Assembly (NCBI GenBank): GCA_032173965.1
Contig: CM063292.1
Coordinates: 1,132,501 to 1,196,500, forward strand
Direction of reading: 5' to 3'
Length of the DNA: 64,000 bases
Origin: Sitta carolinensis
Taxonomy: Eukaryota > Chordata > Aves > Passeriformes > Sittidae
The position numbers were made by a program, and so were the translations under genes. Below are positions 1 through 12,000 of the stretch, piece by piece; position 1 is the stretch's first letter; each line of letters begins with the position of its first letter. Below the pieces are notes generated by a model, which did not search any database, had not been told where the DNA came from, and saw only the letters and a program-made list of their open reading frames with translations.

Positions 1-41
1 TTCATGCCTGCTGCCCTGGTGCCCGTGTCCCCTCCCTGCAG

Positions 42-3000
42 ATGTGGCAGCTCAGGTCGCTGTGGTTTCGGACAGACTGCGCGCGGTCCTGGGGACAGCA
101 GGGAGGAGGAGGAGGCTGCTCCTCTGAATTCCCCAGTCCCAGTGGCTGTCCCTGCCCCCAGGCTGGCACCCTGCCACCAGAGCGTGAGTACCATCTGCCT
201 TGGGCTGAGGAGCAGTGGGGCTGGGCAGGGAAAATGCATCTGGACAGAAAGGCTGCTCTGTCTGCCCAGAGCAGGAAATACACTCCTCCTTTTGTCTCCC
301 TCATCCTGCCCTGCACAGACTATTCCTGTGTTTTAACCACCTGGAAGTTGATCTGGAGATATTTTCTACCAGAGCAGTCCTGTGTTGAGCAGGGCTTTCC
401 TCAACAGCCATGTCTAGGTGCTTGTTGTGTGCTGGGGTCATTCCTGGGCTTAATTTTCCATCCTTAGTGGCAGTGGATCTGTACAACTTGTAGTGAACCT
501 CATTAACCAGTTGGTTTCCTTGTTTTAATGTCAGGAACTGTAATATTACAGTTTATAATAATACAAAGCAGAAAAATATAATAACACAAAGCAGAAAACT
601 AGGTATCCAGCCTGACAAGCAGGAGTTAGCAGTGTGGGTTTCATTCCAGCTTTATTCCTGGTGCTTTTTATTTCAGGTTGTTGATCTTCTTCTGACATCA
701 TTCTGCCAAACCCTACTAGCTGCTTCCTCTTTTAACCCTCCTGACAGGTAAGATGGGAGTCAAAGAGTAGGAGAACCAAAACTGGGTGATAACCAGAATT
801 CCAGCACCTGTGCAGGGCTGAGGAGGGACTTGGGGTATTCTCACCCCTGGTGCCAGGCTGGCAGCTGCAGGTGGAGTGTCTGCACTCCCAGAACTGATGC
901 ACTCTGAGCTACATCACTCAATCAGACACGTTTCCCCTGTGTTGTTACAGATCCCTTCAGCAGAGTGGCCTCTGGCTCTGCTTTGTGCTCTGGCAGGGAT
1001 TAACCCTCCCCAAACAGTGCCCCAGCCCAGCAGTGGGGGATGGCACTGAAGCCAATCCCTTTTGTCCTTGGAATTCCTTCCCCAGGGTGGGTTCTGGCCG
1101 GGCAGCAGAGACAGCACTGCCCTGCCCCTGGGAGCTCTGCTGGTGCTCAGCTCCTCCTGTGAACACCATGGGCAGTGTGTCAGTGGAAAACCATTTTGTT
1201 GGGCAACACGGTCCTGCTGGGGAGCTGGCTGGGATCCCAGCTGCATCCTGCCCTCTCTTGCACTGCTCTGCCCTGGAGCTGGTGAATCACTGTTAAAAAC
1301 CTGGCTGAACAGTCGTTGTGACAAGCAGGAGTCCCAGGAAGTGGTGTCTAAACACAGCTCCCACCTGGTCTCCTCTGAGGATGGGTTTTTGTTACCTGGG
1401 TGGGAAAAATCCCTCCCTGACCCTGCTTTACAGCAGGGCCTTGCCGTAGGGATTCCTTCTTGCTTTGCTTTTTGATCCCATTTATTGCTCTGCCTCTGTT
1501 TACCCTGTGCCCCAGGCAGCTCCTCCTCAACTTACTGTCACCTCAGGGGCTACTGTGGCCTCCTGAGGTGACAACAAGTGTTTGAGATGCCATCCCTTGT
1601 GTGGGGCAGGGCACTGGGGGGTGTCTGTAGGGGTTCTCTGCTCAGGTACCCCAGGAGTGCCCCTTCCTCTGAGCCTGTGAATGGAATGATAATTGTGCTG
1701 TGTTTACAGACAAGCAGGGATCAGCTCCGGGCTGCTAAAGCACTTTTAATGACCTGTTCCTGTGTTGGGGATGAATTTAATGAGCCTGTGGTTTCACCTT
1801 CTGCAGGCAGGGCCCGTGCCTCTCCTTGGTGGTGAAGATGATGTGTGGGCACAGGAATCTCCTGCCTGCACTCCTGGGCAGGCTCTGCCAGCTTATTTAT
1901 CATCAGGTCAGTGTTCCAGCCAGGAATCCTGGGGTGCTAAAGGCCATCCTACTCCATTTCCTGGGCTGGGGGGCACGGGCCTGTCTGGACTCCACTGCCC
2001 TCCAGGCTTCCAAAAAATACCCTGCTTTGCTCAAAGAGTTTGAGGTCGCCCTCAGTAATGTGAGGAGAATTTTTCCCTGCAGAAATACTGCTTGTGGCAG
2101 GTTAATGCATTCTGAGCCAAGTTTAGGAAAGAGACAAAAGAAAAATGGTAGAATGCTTCATTCCTAGGCTTCCACGTTGAATAATTCAGTTGTAAAAGTT
2201 TAAAAATAAAATTAAGGTACTCCTATCTGGGCTGCAGCAGTGCATGGTTTTGTTATTAAAGAATTCCTTGGTTTATTTCCTCTACCCTGTGATATTGCAA
2301 GGGTGGAAATAAGAGGCTGATAGACTAAATTAGCTGTCAGAGAAGCTAAGAAGCCTTGAGAATCCCAAAATCTGAATTTACAGTGAGTTATTTCAAGTTG
2401 CTCTATTACAGAAGCCTCCAGTTCTGCTGTGGGCTGTTTCTCATCTGCTCAATTTTTGCAGCACTACTGGTGATCAGAAACAGTGTTCTGCTCCTTCACC
2501 AAGTCTGAGTTTTTTCCCCTCAGAAAGGTGTTTTGGTACAAAATATTACAATAACACAAGTGAAGTATTACAGTATCAAATATGAAATATTAAACTGTTA
2601 CAGTGAGAAAAAAAATGTAAGAATATTACAAATTAAATGTTATAAAGTTACCAAAAATATCTTTCTTGCCCTTCACTTATTTTACCTTCCAGGGTCCTTC
2701 CCTCGGTGCTGCTCATATTTTAGGACTGGCAGCTTTTGTGATCCACTTAAGTGAATGCAGAGCTTTAATTCCTGGAGTGGAAGCCAATTTTGGGCTTTCT
2801 CAGGCTGTTCCTGGAAAGGCCCTTTCTGTTTCAGAGTACTGGAGCTCCTTGCTCGTGTGCAGCACACAAGAGTCATTTGCCTTCTGCTTGAGGTGAGATG
2901 GGGCATGCCCCCCTCCCTGCTCCCCCAGGTTTTTGGGATGCTGGGGAGGCTCCCATGGAGGATTTCCAGAGTCTGGGGGGGGCTCTTGAGCCAACCAGAC

Positions 3001-6000
3001 AATGGAGTTCTTTCCTTTTCTCTCCCAGGTTTTGCACTGCAGCAGCAGCTTATCTGCTGTGCAAGTTTTCATCCTGTTCCCATGAAGAATTTTATGCCTT
3101 GGTTCCTCCTGGCCTGATTAAAAAGGTAAAAGGGAAAAAAGTTTTGCTATAACTTATGAGAAACTTCAGTCTCAGCCCAACTTTCTGCTGCAGGTCCTGG
3201 TGCAAATATCACTTAACACCAAGAAAACAGTGTGGAAATACATCTGTTGCTATAGGATACAAAAAAAAAATTACACCAACACACACAGGTGTCAGTTTAT
3301 TTCTTGATTTCAATATTTATAGATTTCTGGACAATGACTAGGGTTTGGACAATGAGGTTATCACTTTTCTAACCCTACAGGTTAAACTAGAAGCCTATCA
3401 AATGACATCCCTCTAATGAGGAATGTGGAAAACAATCTTTGCTTATATTACAACTTATAAAAAAGCTGTACTGCAGTTATTTAAACAATCAGAAGGCTGA
3501 ATTTCAAAGTAACATACATCTCTGTGCCCTCCCCTCTTAGCTGGTGGTGCCTCTGCTCCTTGGGCAGTCCCACCCCAGCAGAGGTGGCCCTAGGCCCGTG
3601 CCAGCCACTGCAGGATGTGCTGGTTTTGTTCCAGCTGCAGCACCTCGTGCCAAGGCTGAGCCTGGAGGCTCGGGGGGTCCTGTGTGAGGAGGCCAAAAGT
3701 GCCCTGAGCTGGAGTTCCCTGTCCTGCCCCTCTCTGGACTCCAGGAGAGCCAGCCTGTGCTTATGGAGGCAAGCAGGCTTCCAAGAGCTCTTGAAGGAAA
3801 AGGCATTCCAGGTACAAATCTTTTCCATCACCCAAATTCACCCTCTAATTCTCCCTTTTTTTAGATCTGCCCTTTGCAATTTCCTTATTGGTGATCAAAA
3901 GCTTCTTGTAAGAACTTAGTGCCTGAAAGTAAGGACTAAATGCCTGAAAAGTTGTCTGGCAGCTGAGTTGTGTGGGTTGGGATGGGTGCTGGTGTTATTT
4001 GATGGGGATGATAAGGTAGAAAGGGAAAACCAAAGGTAAAACTTTTGTGTCCTACTTCTTGGGAAAGCAGGAAGCTTGGCAAGCTGTAGAAGCTCAGGAA
4101 CTGCAGAGCAAAGGCCTGCCCATCACCCTGGCTCCCTGCTGTGCTCTCTGTGAAGTGATGGAGAGGCAAATAACTGGAAATCCTTGCTTTTCTGGTGCTT
4201 TGTCTAAATGCCAGCGTTCCCCTGAGCCACCTGTGCACCTTGGGTTGCCTGGCTCAGCCTCGCTCAAACCATCTCAGCTCTTCCCTTTGTACCACCCTTG
4301 CAAAGCCTCTGATTTGACAGACTCTCTTTTTTTAACCTACTTCCTCTAAAACCAGTTTGTGGTGTTCCTAGAATGACTCCTTGTGCTTGGCTGGCTCAGT
4401 GTCCAGGGCTGGAGCAACCCTGTGTTAAAACCTCTCTTTGATGCTCACACTGCCTGTCTGACTGAGCTGCTTGGCTCATTTTGCCTTGATTTCTAATAGC
4501 ACACGTTCCTCCTGGAGTCTGGGCTTGGAGGTGATGAGTGTGTTTGGAAATGTCAAAGGGGTGGGGGTGTGTGAGACAGGCTTTATGGGATTTCCATGAA
4601 TTTTTGAAGGCCAGCAGGGTTTTAACTTGAAATTTTTTTACAAGAGGAACAGCACAGGAATTTCCTTGGGTTGGTGTCTCTTGTTTCAGGTCTCTTAATC
4701 CACATGGGATTGTGTCTGGAGATGAAGTGAAAGTGGGTTTTATGCTGGGCAGTAGGTGGCTGTTCTGCACAAGTGCTTTCCCTTGCTGTTCTTCCCTGCT
4801 CCTAAATCCTGGCTTTTCCCAGCTATCTTTCAGAGAGTGGCTGCTGATGGAGCTGGAAGTGTGCCCTGAAAAGGACATTCTCTCTGCTTCAGAGAGGTAA
4901 GGGCCAAGGGGCTCTGTTGGAAAGGGAAGAGTCCAAGAGTCTCCCATCAAAATTAGGGAAAAGCACTGGGGATCAGGAAGTAAATAAACAGTTGCTGCAG
5001 GATACAAATGCCTGTTGGCTGCTGTGCTTTGTCCTGAGTTCAAGCACTACTGGAGTGAGGTGTGTGTGTTTTTTTACTTGAGGAAGGCCAGGCTGGGGCT
5101 TGGAGCAACCTGGTCTGGTGGAAGGTGTCCCTGCCCATGACAAGGGGTGGGACTGGATGGACCTTTAAGGCCATTTCCAACCCAAACCATCCCTTGGTTC
5201 TGTGAGGCTCACCCTGCTTGTGCAGCCCTTCCAAATCACTGTCACAAACCCTCCCTGTTTCTGGAAGCCAGATTTGGGTGGGGTCTGCTGGAGGACTCCT
5301 CATGTCTGTGCTTACCTGGTGCTTTTATCTGAGCACTCATCACTCTTGATGTGTGAGCTTCTGTTTGCATCAAGGGAAGGGCACCATTCCAGCAGATTTC
5401 CCATCTCCTCCTTTTCCATACTGCAGACAGGATTTCCATTACTGGGCCATCTATCAGAGGTACCTTCCTGCACCTTCTGCTGCTGGTGGCTGTGATGGAG
5501 ACCTGGAGAAGGCATGTGGAGTCATCATCAATGCCATCCTGGATTCCTCCCAGAGGTATTCTGTGACTTCCCTTTCTGCTGGCCCTGAGGCTGTGCACTG
5601 GGAGCCTGTCCCTTCCGTGGGGCTGGGGCAGCCGTTCCCTCCTGGTCTGGCTGGAAGGGGGAGCTGGGAGGTGGCCCTGTGTGACTCACCAGTCTGTGCA
5701 TCTTGCTTTAGGTGGCAGAGGTCTGGGGCTGCAGCCCTCAGTCTGGCTGTCTTCTCTAAGCTCTCTTTGTACTCAGCTTTGTGTGGCCAGACAAGCACCA
5801 GTGCCCCGGGGGACTGGCTGGAGCTGGAAAATGAGGAGGGAGGTTGGAGGAGAGCTGCTGTCTCAGCTACAGCTTATCTAAGGCACAATGTGTGAGCTCT
5901 GTGTTCAACTGAAGCATCTGACTGTGTTTGAACTGGGCTTTCCCATGGGCTAGCAGGGTGAGTTTCCTCCTGTGTCCCCAATTTCAGGCTGGACCGGGGT

Positions 6001-9000
6001 GGCTGTGGCCAGTCGAAGATGTCGGTCAGCCCCGAGATTCTCTGCAGGCTGCAGGTGATTTCAGACTCTGTGAGGTGGATGTTTGCTCCTTGCCCTTGAC
6101 CAGGGCAGTCCCTCACTCCTCACTGTTGGCTCCCTTTGGCTCTCATGTCTGAGCTGAGCTGTGGGGGTTGGGAGGGGTTTTCCTTGTTCATCTCTGGCTG
6201 CTTCAGAGAAACAGAGGGGGGGTTTGAGAGCAGGCTGGTGTGTGGCCCTCACTGGTTTCCCCACCACCCTGTTCAGGAGCTGGTGCTGGAGCTGAGGTGC
6301 AGGCCCAAGCTGCTTCCCAGCTCCTCAGCTGCCCAGAGACACTTCGTGTTTGAGATTCTCCAGGCAAGACTGGCAGGCCAGCACGGATCTGCTCTGGGAG
6401 AGCAGCTGTGGAGGCAGCAGGAGCTGCTGCTGCACAGGAGGTGAGTGCAGGCCTGAGCAGCTGGCAGTGCCTCCAGCAGCACTGGTGTGTGCAGTGTCCT
6501 CCCTCTGATGCCACAGCAAGTGACAGTGACACTGACTGTCGTGGGGACAGCTGTGCGGGGGGTGTTCATTCCCTGGCACCCACTGGAATTAGCTGTGTTT
6601 CCAGGTGCCAGCTTGGGCTACCAATGGCCCCTGCCAGGCTGCGTGTCCCACATCTTCATGGGGAGGCTGATTGTCTCCCTGACACTAACCTCAGTTTTCA
6701 TTCTTCCCTGCCTAAGGATTCTGGTCGGGCTCCCTGCATCCACCCTGATCACCACCCGTTGGAGAGGGAACAAAACAGTGTTGGACTGTGGCAGCTTCTT
6801 TTGTTTTGTGAACTCTGAGCTGGTAAGTGTTGTCAGCCAAATGGTGATTGCTTATTGGTAAATGCTCTAGATAAAGACCTTAAATCTGAGTTTAGGGAAG
6901 GAGGTTGCATCCAAACTAATCAGAAAAGCTGTGGCTGCCCCAGCCCTGGAAGTGTTCAAGGGCAGGTTGGAACAACCTGGTCTATGGAACGTGTTCCTGC
7001 CCATGGTCCCTTCCAACCCAAATCATTCCATGATTCTGTGACTTTTGGGTTCATTCATTTGGAATCATGTCCATGGCCTCTTCCAACCCAAATCATTCCA
7101 TGATTCCGTGACCTTTGTGTTCATGCATTTGGAGTTGTGGTGGCATTGGACACTATTAAGAGCAAATCCTTGGGAGTCACTTTGTTTGGTGAAGTGGGTT
7201 ACAGACAAACCTCCAGCATTTCTGTGGAGGCCTGGAAGGGGCTGAGCATGAGCCCTTCTCCAATCCCTCTGTCATGCCAGGGCCTTGAACTGTTTTGCTG
7301 TGGAATGAGATCCTTCTCATCCTCCTGAGAAACATCCAGGCACATCCCTGCAGCTCTCTGGGAGAAGGTCATTTGACTTGCAGGTCCCTCAGGACATGGA
7401 GAGCTGATTTCTATTTATTCCTCCTGACTGGCCTTTCCTGCCCCTTCTGGGCTGTCATGTTAGGCACAGGAGAAACCTCTGTTCCCCCCAAGGCTGTTAA
7501 TCCATCAGCTGCTGCCATCCCGGCCTCGTGGGTGCAGGGGCTGCAGCTCAGGTCTGGGGGGTTCCTCACACAGAAACCTGATCCTGCCATCTGAGCTGGT
7601 GTTCAGCATTCACTGGGGGGTTCTGTGCTCTCTGAGCCCTGAAATGCTCTTAGGAAATCAGATCCCAAAGGCAAGGACTGATGATTTTGTTTCCCTCTCC
7701 ATGTCTTCCTGCAGAAGAACGTCTGTTCCAGGGGTTATGCGCTCTCCTACGACATCACAGCTCACTTCTTCAGGGTAATGCTGCTTTTGTCCCCCTGCTC
7801 CCTTTGGGAGCTCTTGATGGAATTCCAAGAAGAGCAGTAACCAGGCAAATGTGGGGGAGCAGCAGGAGGAAGCAGTGGTGGAGGTGGATTTTAATACAAT
7901 GCAGCAGAGCTGCTGGAGGGAGCTGTTGGCAGATGTTCCTTTTGCTGAGCCGTGCTGACCCCTGCAGTTCTCTCTGATTAGTTCACACAGGCTCAGCGAG
8001 GGACTTGGAGCAGCAGGGATGGGTGTTTGGAGCCATCCTGTCGTTTGTCCTCTTCCAGGGGCTGCTGGATGCCAGCCTGGCCTGTGAGGATGCAGCAGAA
8101 GGGGTCAACGAGGCTCTGGCCACGTGTCAAACCCAGTGTCCCGTGGTGCTCCTCTCTGCAGCGGTGACTGATCTCATTTGGGGTCTCTGATCTGGGGAGG
8201 AATCCAGCACTGGCTCAGAGAGCTTGTGCTAAACACTGTGCAAGTGTGTAACATTCAGCAGAAGCTCTGAAAGCTTTGGGAAATTTTGCAGGGTGTTTTT
8301 GAGCCCTTGGTATCACTGATCCCAGCTCTGGGCTCCTTGGGGTGTTCACAGGGGCTGTGTCAGAGTGGGGAGCTGGGAGGCTTGTCCTGGTCTCTGATGC
8401 ACTGTGTGGGCTGGATGTTACATCACAGGCAGCCAAAATGCCCCAAAATCCCAGGTGCTGTGCTCTCTCCTGTGGTCACTCCCTGTGTGCAGTTTTACTC
8501 AGGGATGCACGTTTTGGTGCACGTGCTGAGCGTGGCCATCACCTTTGGGGAACAGTTCTTTCATTCTGGCCCTGCCAGAGGAGTCCCAGGGCACCATGGG
8601 GTGAGCACAGTCACAAGTGACCCTCTGCATTTCCAGGACGTGAAATTTCTCCCTTTTCTGCTGTGTGCATGTACAGCTGGGGCTTTTTCACTAAGGACAA
8701 GGGAAAAACCCCCTTTCTCTGAGTACTGGCTGTACCTGACTCCAACCAAGCACCCCACCACTAATGCTGCTGGTTTCCATCTTTGTCTCCAGCTCTGGTG
8801 GCCAAGGCTGGATCCAGTACTTTGCTCTCAGTGGAAGAGACTCTGTGGGGCTCCCTTGCAGAAGAACTGGACAGACTGAGGGGCTGGCATGGCTCAAGCA
8901 CCAGGTGTGTGTGAGGGCTGGAGCAGGGAGCTGCTGTCCTGGAGGATGGAATGCTCATGGGGGGCTGAGGCTTGCAGGACAGCTCTACACAGGCTCCTCT

Positions 9001-12000
9001 GTCAGGCTTAACTCAAAATGGGTTGTGATAATGGTTTGGTCTAGCCCTGTGTGCAATGCGGGTCAGAGTGCTCCCCCATAAAGAAAAGGGAATCTCTGCA
9101 GAGGAGTCCTGGTTAGGCAAAGCCTGGGCACGGTTTCGAGTCATTCCCAGGAGCTGCCACACCCTTTGCTCCCTGGATTTGGGGAATCTGGGCTCCTGAA
9201 GCTGCTCGCTGGCTGCGTGCTTCCTTCTTTGCCTCTCCTTACATTGTCTGTCAGTGCCCTGCAGCTTTTTTCCAGAAGCTGGGAATTTATGTAAGGATCT
9301 CCTGGCAGGTTATGGCAGGTGATAATCACATGCTTCTGTAGTATAGAGTTACTGCCTGTCCAACTGCTGATAAAAGAGATTTGACAATGCTTCTGTCTGT
9401 TTCTAGACTTTGCCTTTTTTACAGCTATCTCCATGTAGCATCCAACTACAAGGAAAACAAAGTGGAGAGAATGATTTATTTTCTTGTCCCAGTCACAGAA
9501 TTGCACCTTTGCCCAAGTCCCAGTCTCCTCCTCATTCACAGCAGTACTTTTCCCCCTTTTTTATGTCCAAACACATAACATGTTTGTTCTGTTTCCCAGG
9601 TTCCTTAGCTCAGGAGCAGTTTTCCCTGTCTCTGACTCCTCCTGGCTCTCAGCTGCCTTCCTCCATGGTGCCATCCTGCAGCAGCCACCACGAGGGCGAG
9701 GGAGAGAGGCACTGGAGAGGCTGGGGACTGACGCAGAGCAGGCAAGGCTTGGGTGCATTTTATGTGTCTGCTCTTCCCAGCACCTGAAAAGCAGAAATAG
9801 GAGGTCTTTAACTGGGAGAAGCTGTCCTGAGATAGTGCTGCATCCCTGATAATGCCTGTTGGGAAATCTTGCTGGTGGATGGTTGATAAAAGGTGGCTGT
9901 AAATTGCCAGTTGCTAAATTGTTATCCTGAAGGGAAAGTTGTTCCAAGTTTAAACTTTTACCTCAGACTCTGGCTGCTGTGAAGTCTGGGAGGGCTGTTC
10001 AACAGCTGCTCTGGAAACTGAAGCTGGAGAGAGCCTTGCAGAGATGGAGAGTGTCCTGGTGATCCGTGGCGTGCCAGGATTCCCTCTCCCTCCAACAACA
10101 GCAGTCCTGAAGGATTTTAGCTCGGGCAACTTGGCTGGAAAGTTAAGGAGATGCAGGCAGTTTTTGAGACAGCAGTGCAGGCATTTTAAGGTCTCTGGGA
10201 AGTTGTGCTGGGATTCCCAGAGACAGATTTCCTGAGGGTTTTCCCAAGTCTGGTCCAGGAAACATCTCTGCCTGTCACCTCAGTGCAAGGGGAATTCTCT
10301 GGAGGGCTCTGCTGAGGAGGAAGCTGGGCTGCTGCTTCCAGTTCTGGCTGTTGATTTTCCAGGGAAGGGCCAAGGTCAGAGCTCAGCATTGGGAGTGTTC
10401 CTTTGCCAGAGGCTCACAGGTGACAGTGCTGAAGTGGAACCTGGGCCGTGTGTTTTAATAAATAACCTCTGGAGGTTTTAGTGCTCCAGGCAGCAGCTCC
10501 TTTTCCTGTGGGGTTGACTCCTCCACTGTCTGTCCTGGTCTGGAGCCAGGAGCTGCCAGTCAGCACCCGGTGCCACTGAGCACTTGGCACAACTGCAGCT
10601 TTCACCTCAGAATTCCTGGAGGGTGCCAGGGGGAGCAAGAACTGTGGGAGGGCTGGGGGTGACCGGGGTCCCAGCAGGTGAAACCCTCAGTGCTTCACCC
10701 AGCTCCAGTCTGGGAATGTACCTGCTGAAATGTTTCTATTCCCTGGCTGCAAAGGCCAAGTTCCAAGTCACCACTACAGGCACAGCTAACAGGCAGCCTC
10801 TTGTCCTTGCAGCTCCTCATTGCTCTGCTGTTCTTCTCACTCCTGGATCTCATCTCAGCCAGAATAGCACCAAAGGTGAGTTCAGCCCCGGGGGAATTCT
10901 CATGACACTGGATGTGTCTGATCAGCTTGGTTTGCTGCCCAAAAATGCTTTATAGCAGCACTGGGAAGGCTGGGAGCTTGTTCTGCCAGGAGGAAGGGAT
11001 TAGCAACACCCCAGACAAGCCTGCTGAAAGTCCTTCTGTTCCCATCAGATTAAACCTGTGTTTTCCTCTCACTGTTATCTCCCCTTTCACTGCTTTTATT
11101 TCTCCTCCTGGATGATTTACTATTTTCAGTTTCCTGGGCAGACTTTACACCTCCCAGGTAGTGCAGGCACCTGTGTCTCACTCAGCTTTTGTGTAGCATC
11201 TCACAATTGTCAGATGATGTTTTCCCTTAGGGTGGAATGTGGTACTGCATGGGAGAAGGGCTGCTCAGGAAGCAGGAACATTAGTTTCCAAATGGTTTAA
11301 TGCTATTTAGTGAAGGAGCAAAGATGACAGGCTGCTTCCAGCAGCTGCCTGCCCTGAGCAGCCTGCTGCCTGTGAAGGCTTGTTTCTGTCCCTTTGCTGT
11401 CACCTCAGCTTTGAAGTGCAGCCATTTGGGGAGTCACCTCACAGATGGGATCAGGGAGCAGATTCAAGGCAAAAATAACCATTTGCCCGTGGGAGAGTCT
11501 GGGGGAAGAGCCAGGGAGGAGAGAAACATCTTGAGCAGACAGAGCTGGGAGGTAAATCCATGGGAAATGAGTAATAAAAGAAGAAATCCCACATTAATCC
11601 CAAGACATGTTGTCACTAGGAAGGCTAGAGGGGACAGGAGCTGCTCCAGTGGGAAGGGTGCAGGATGTGCAGTGGTTTGTTGGTTAATCCAGGCTGGAGG
11701 GGGCTTGGAGCAACCTGGTCTAGTGGAAGGTGTCCCTGCCCATGGCAGAGGGGTGGAATTGGATGGTCTGCAAGGTCCCTTCCAACCCAAACCATTCCAC
11801 GATGCATCTTTCCCCTCTCTCAGAGGTGGCCTGGTTTGGTGAGGCAGACACTGCCTTGCTCTGGTTCCTCTGGGGGAATCCAGGCTGCCAGGTGAGGGGA
11901 GACCCTTGGGGTAAATTCCTGAGGTCCTTCAGCAGAGCACTTCACGTGCAGCCTCTTGTGGAGGTTCCTTCCTGCTTTGAGCAACCACAGCCCAGGAGAA

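Noticed and set aside
538..551. Perfect palindrome CTGTAATATTACAG containing TAATATTAC, the nonanucleotide of some circular ssDNA virus origins
   Set aside because: It is short and AT-rich in an AT-rich FANCA intron, with no loop or iterons and no replication-protein homology nearby. Most likely chance.
2530..2655. AT-rich tract with recurrent AATATTACA in a FANCA intron
   Set aside because: Low-complexity sequence just upstream of an exon, with no coding, promoter or repeat family evidence.
5713..5895. Open frame after an AG at 5711-5712, first considered as a FANCA exon
   Set aside because: Its translation does not match FANCA, whereas exon 5988-6054 joins exon 5427-5555 in phase and matches.
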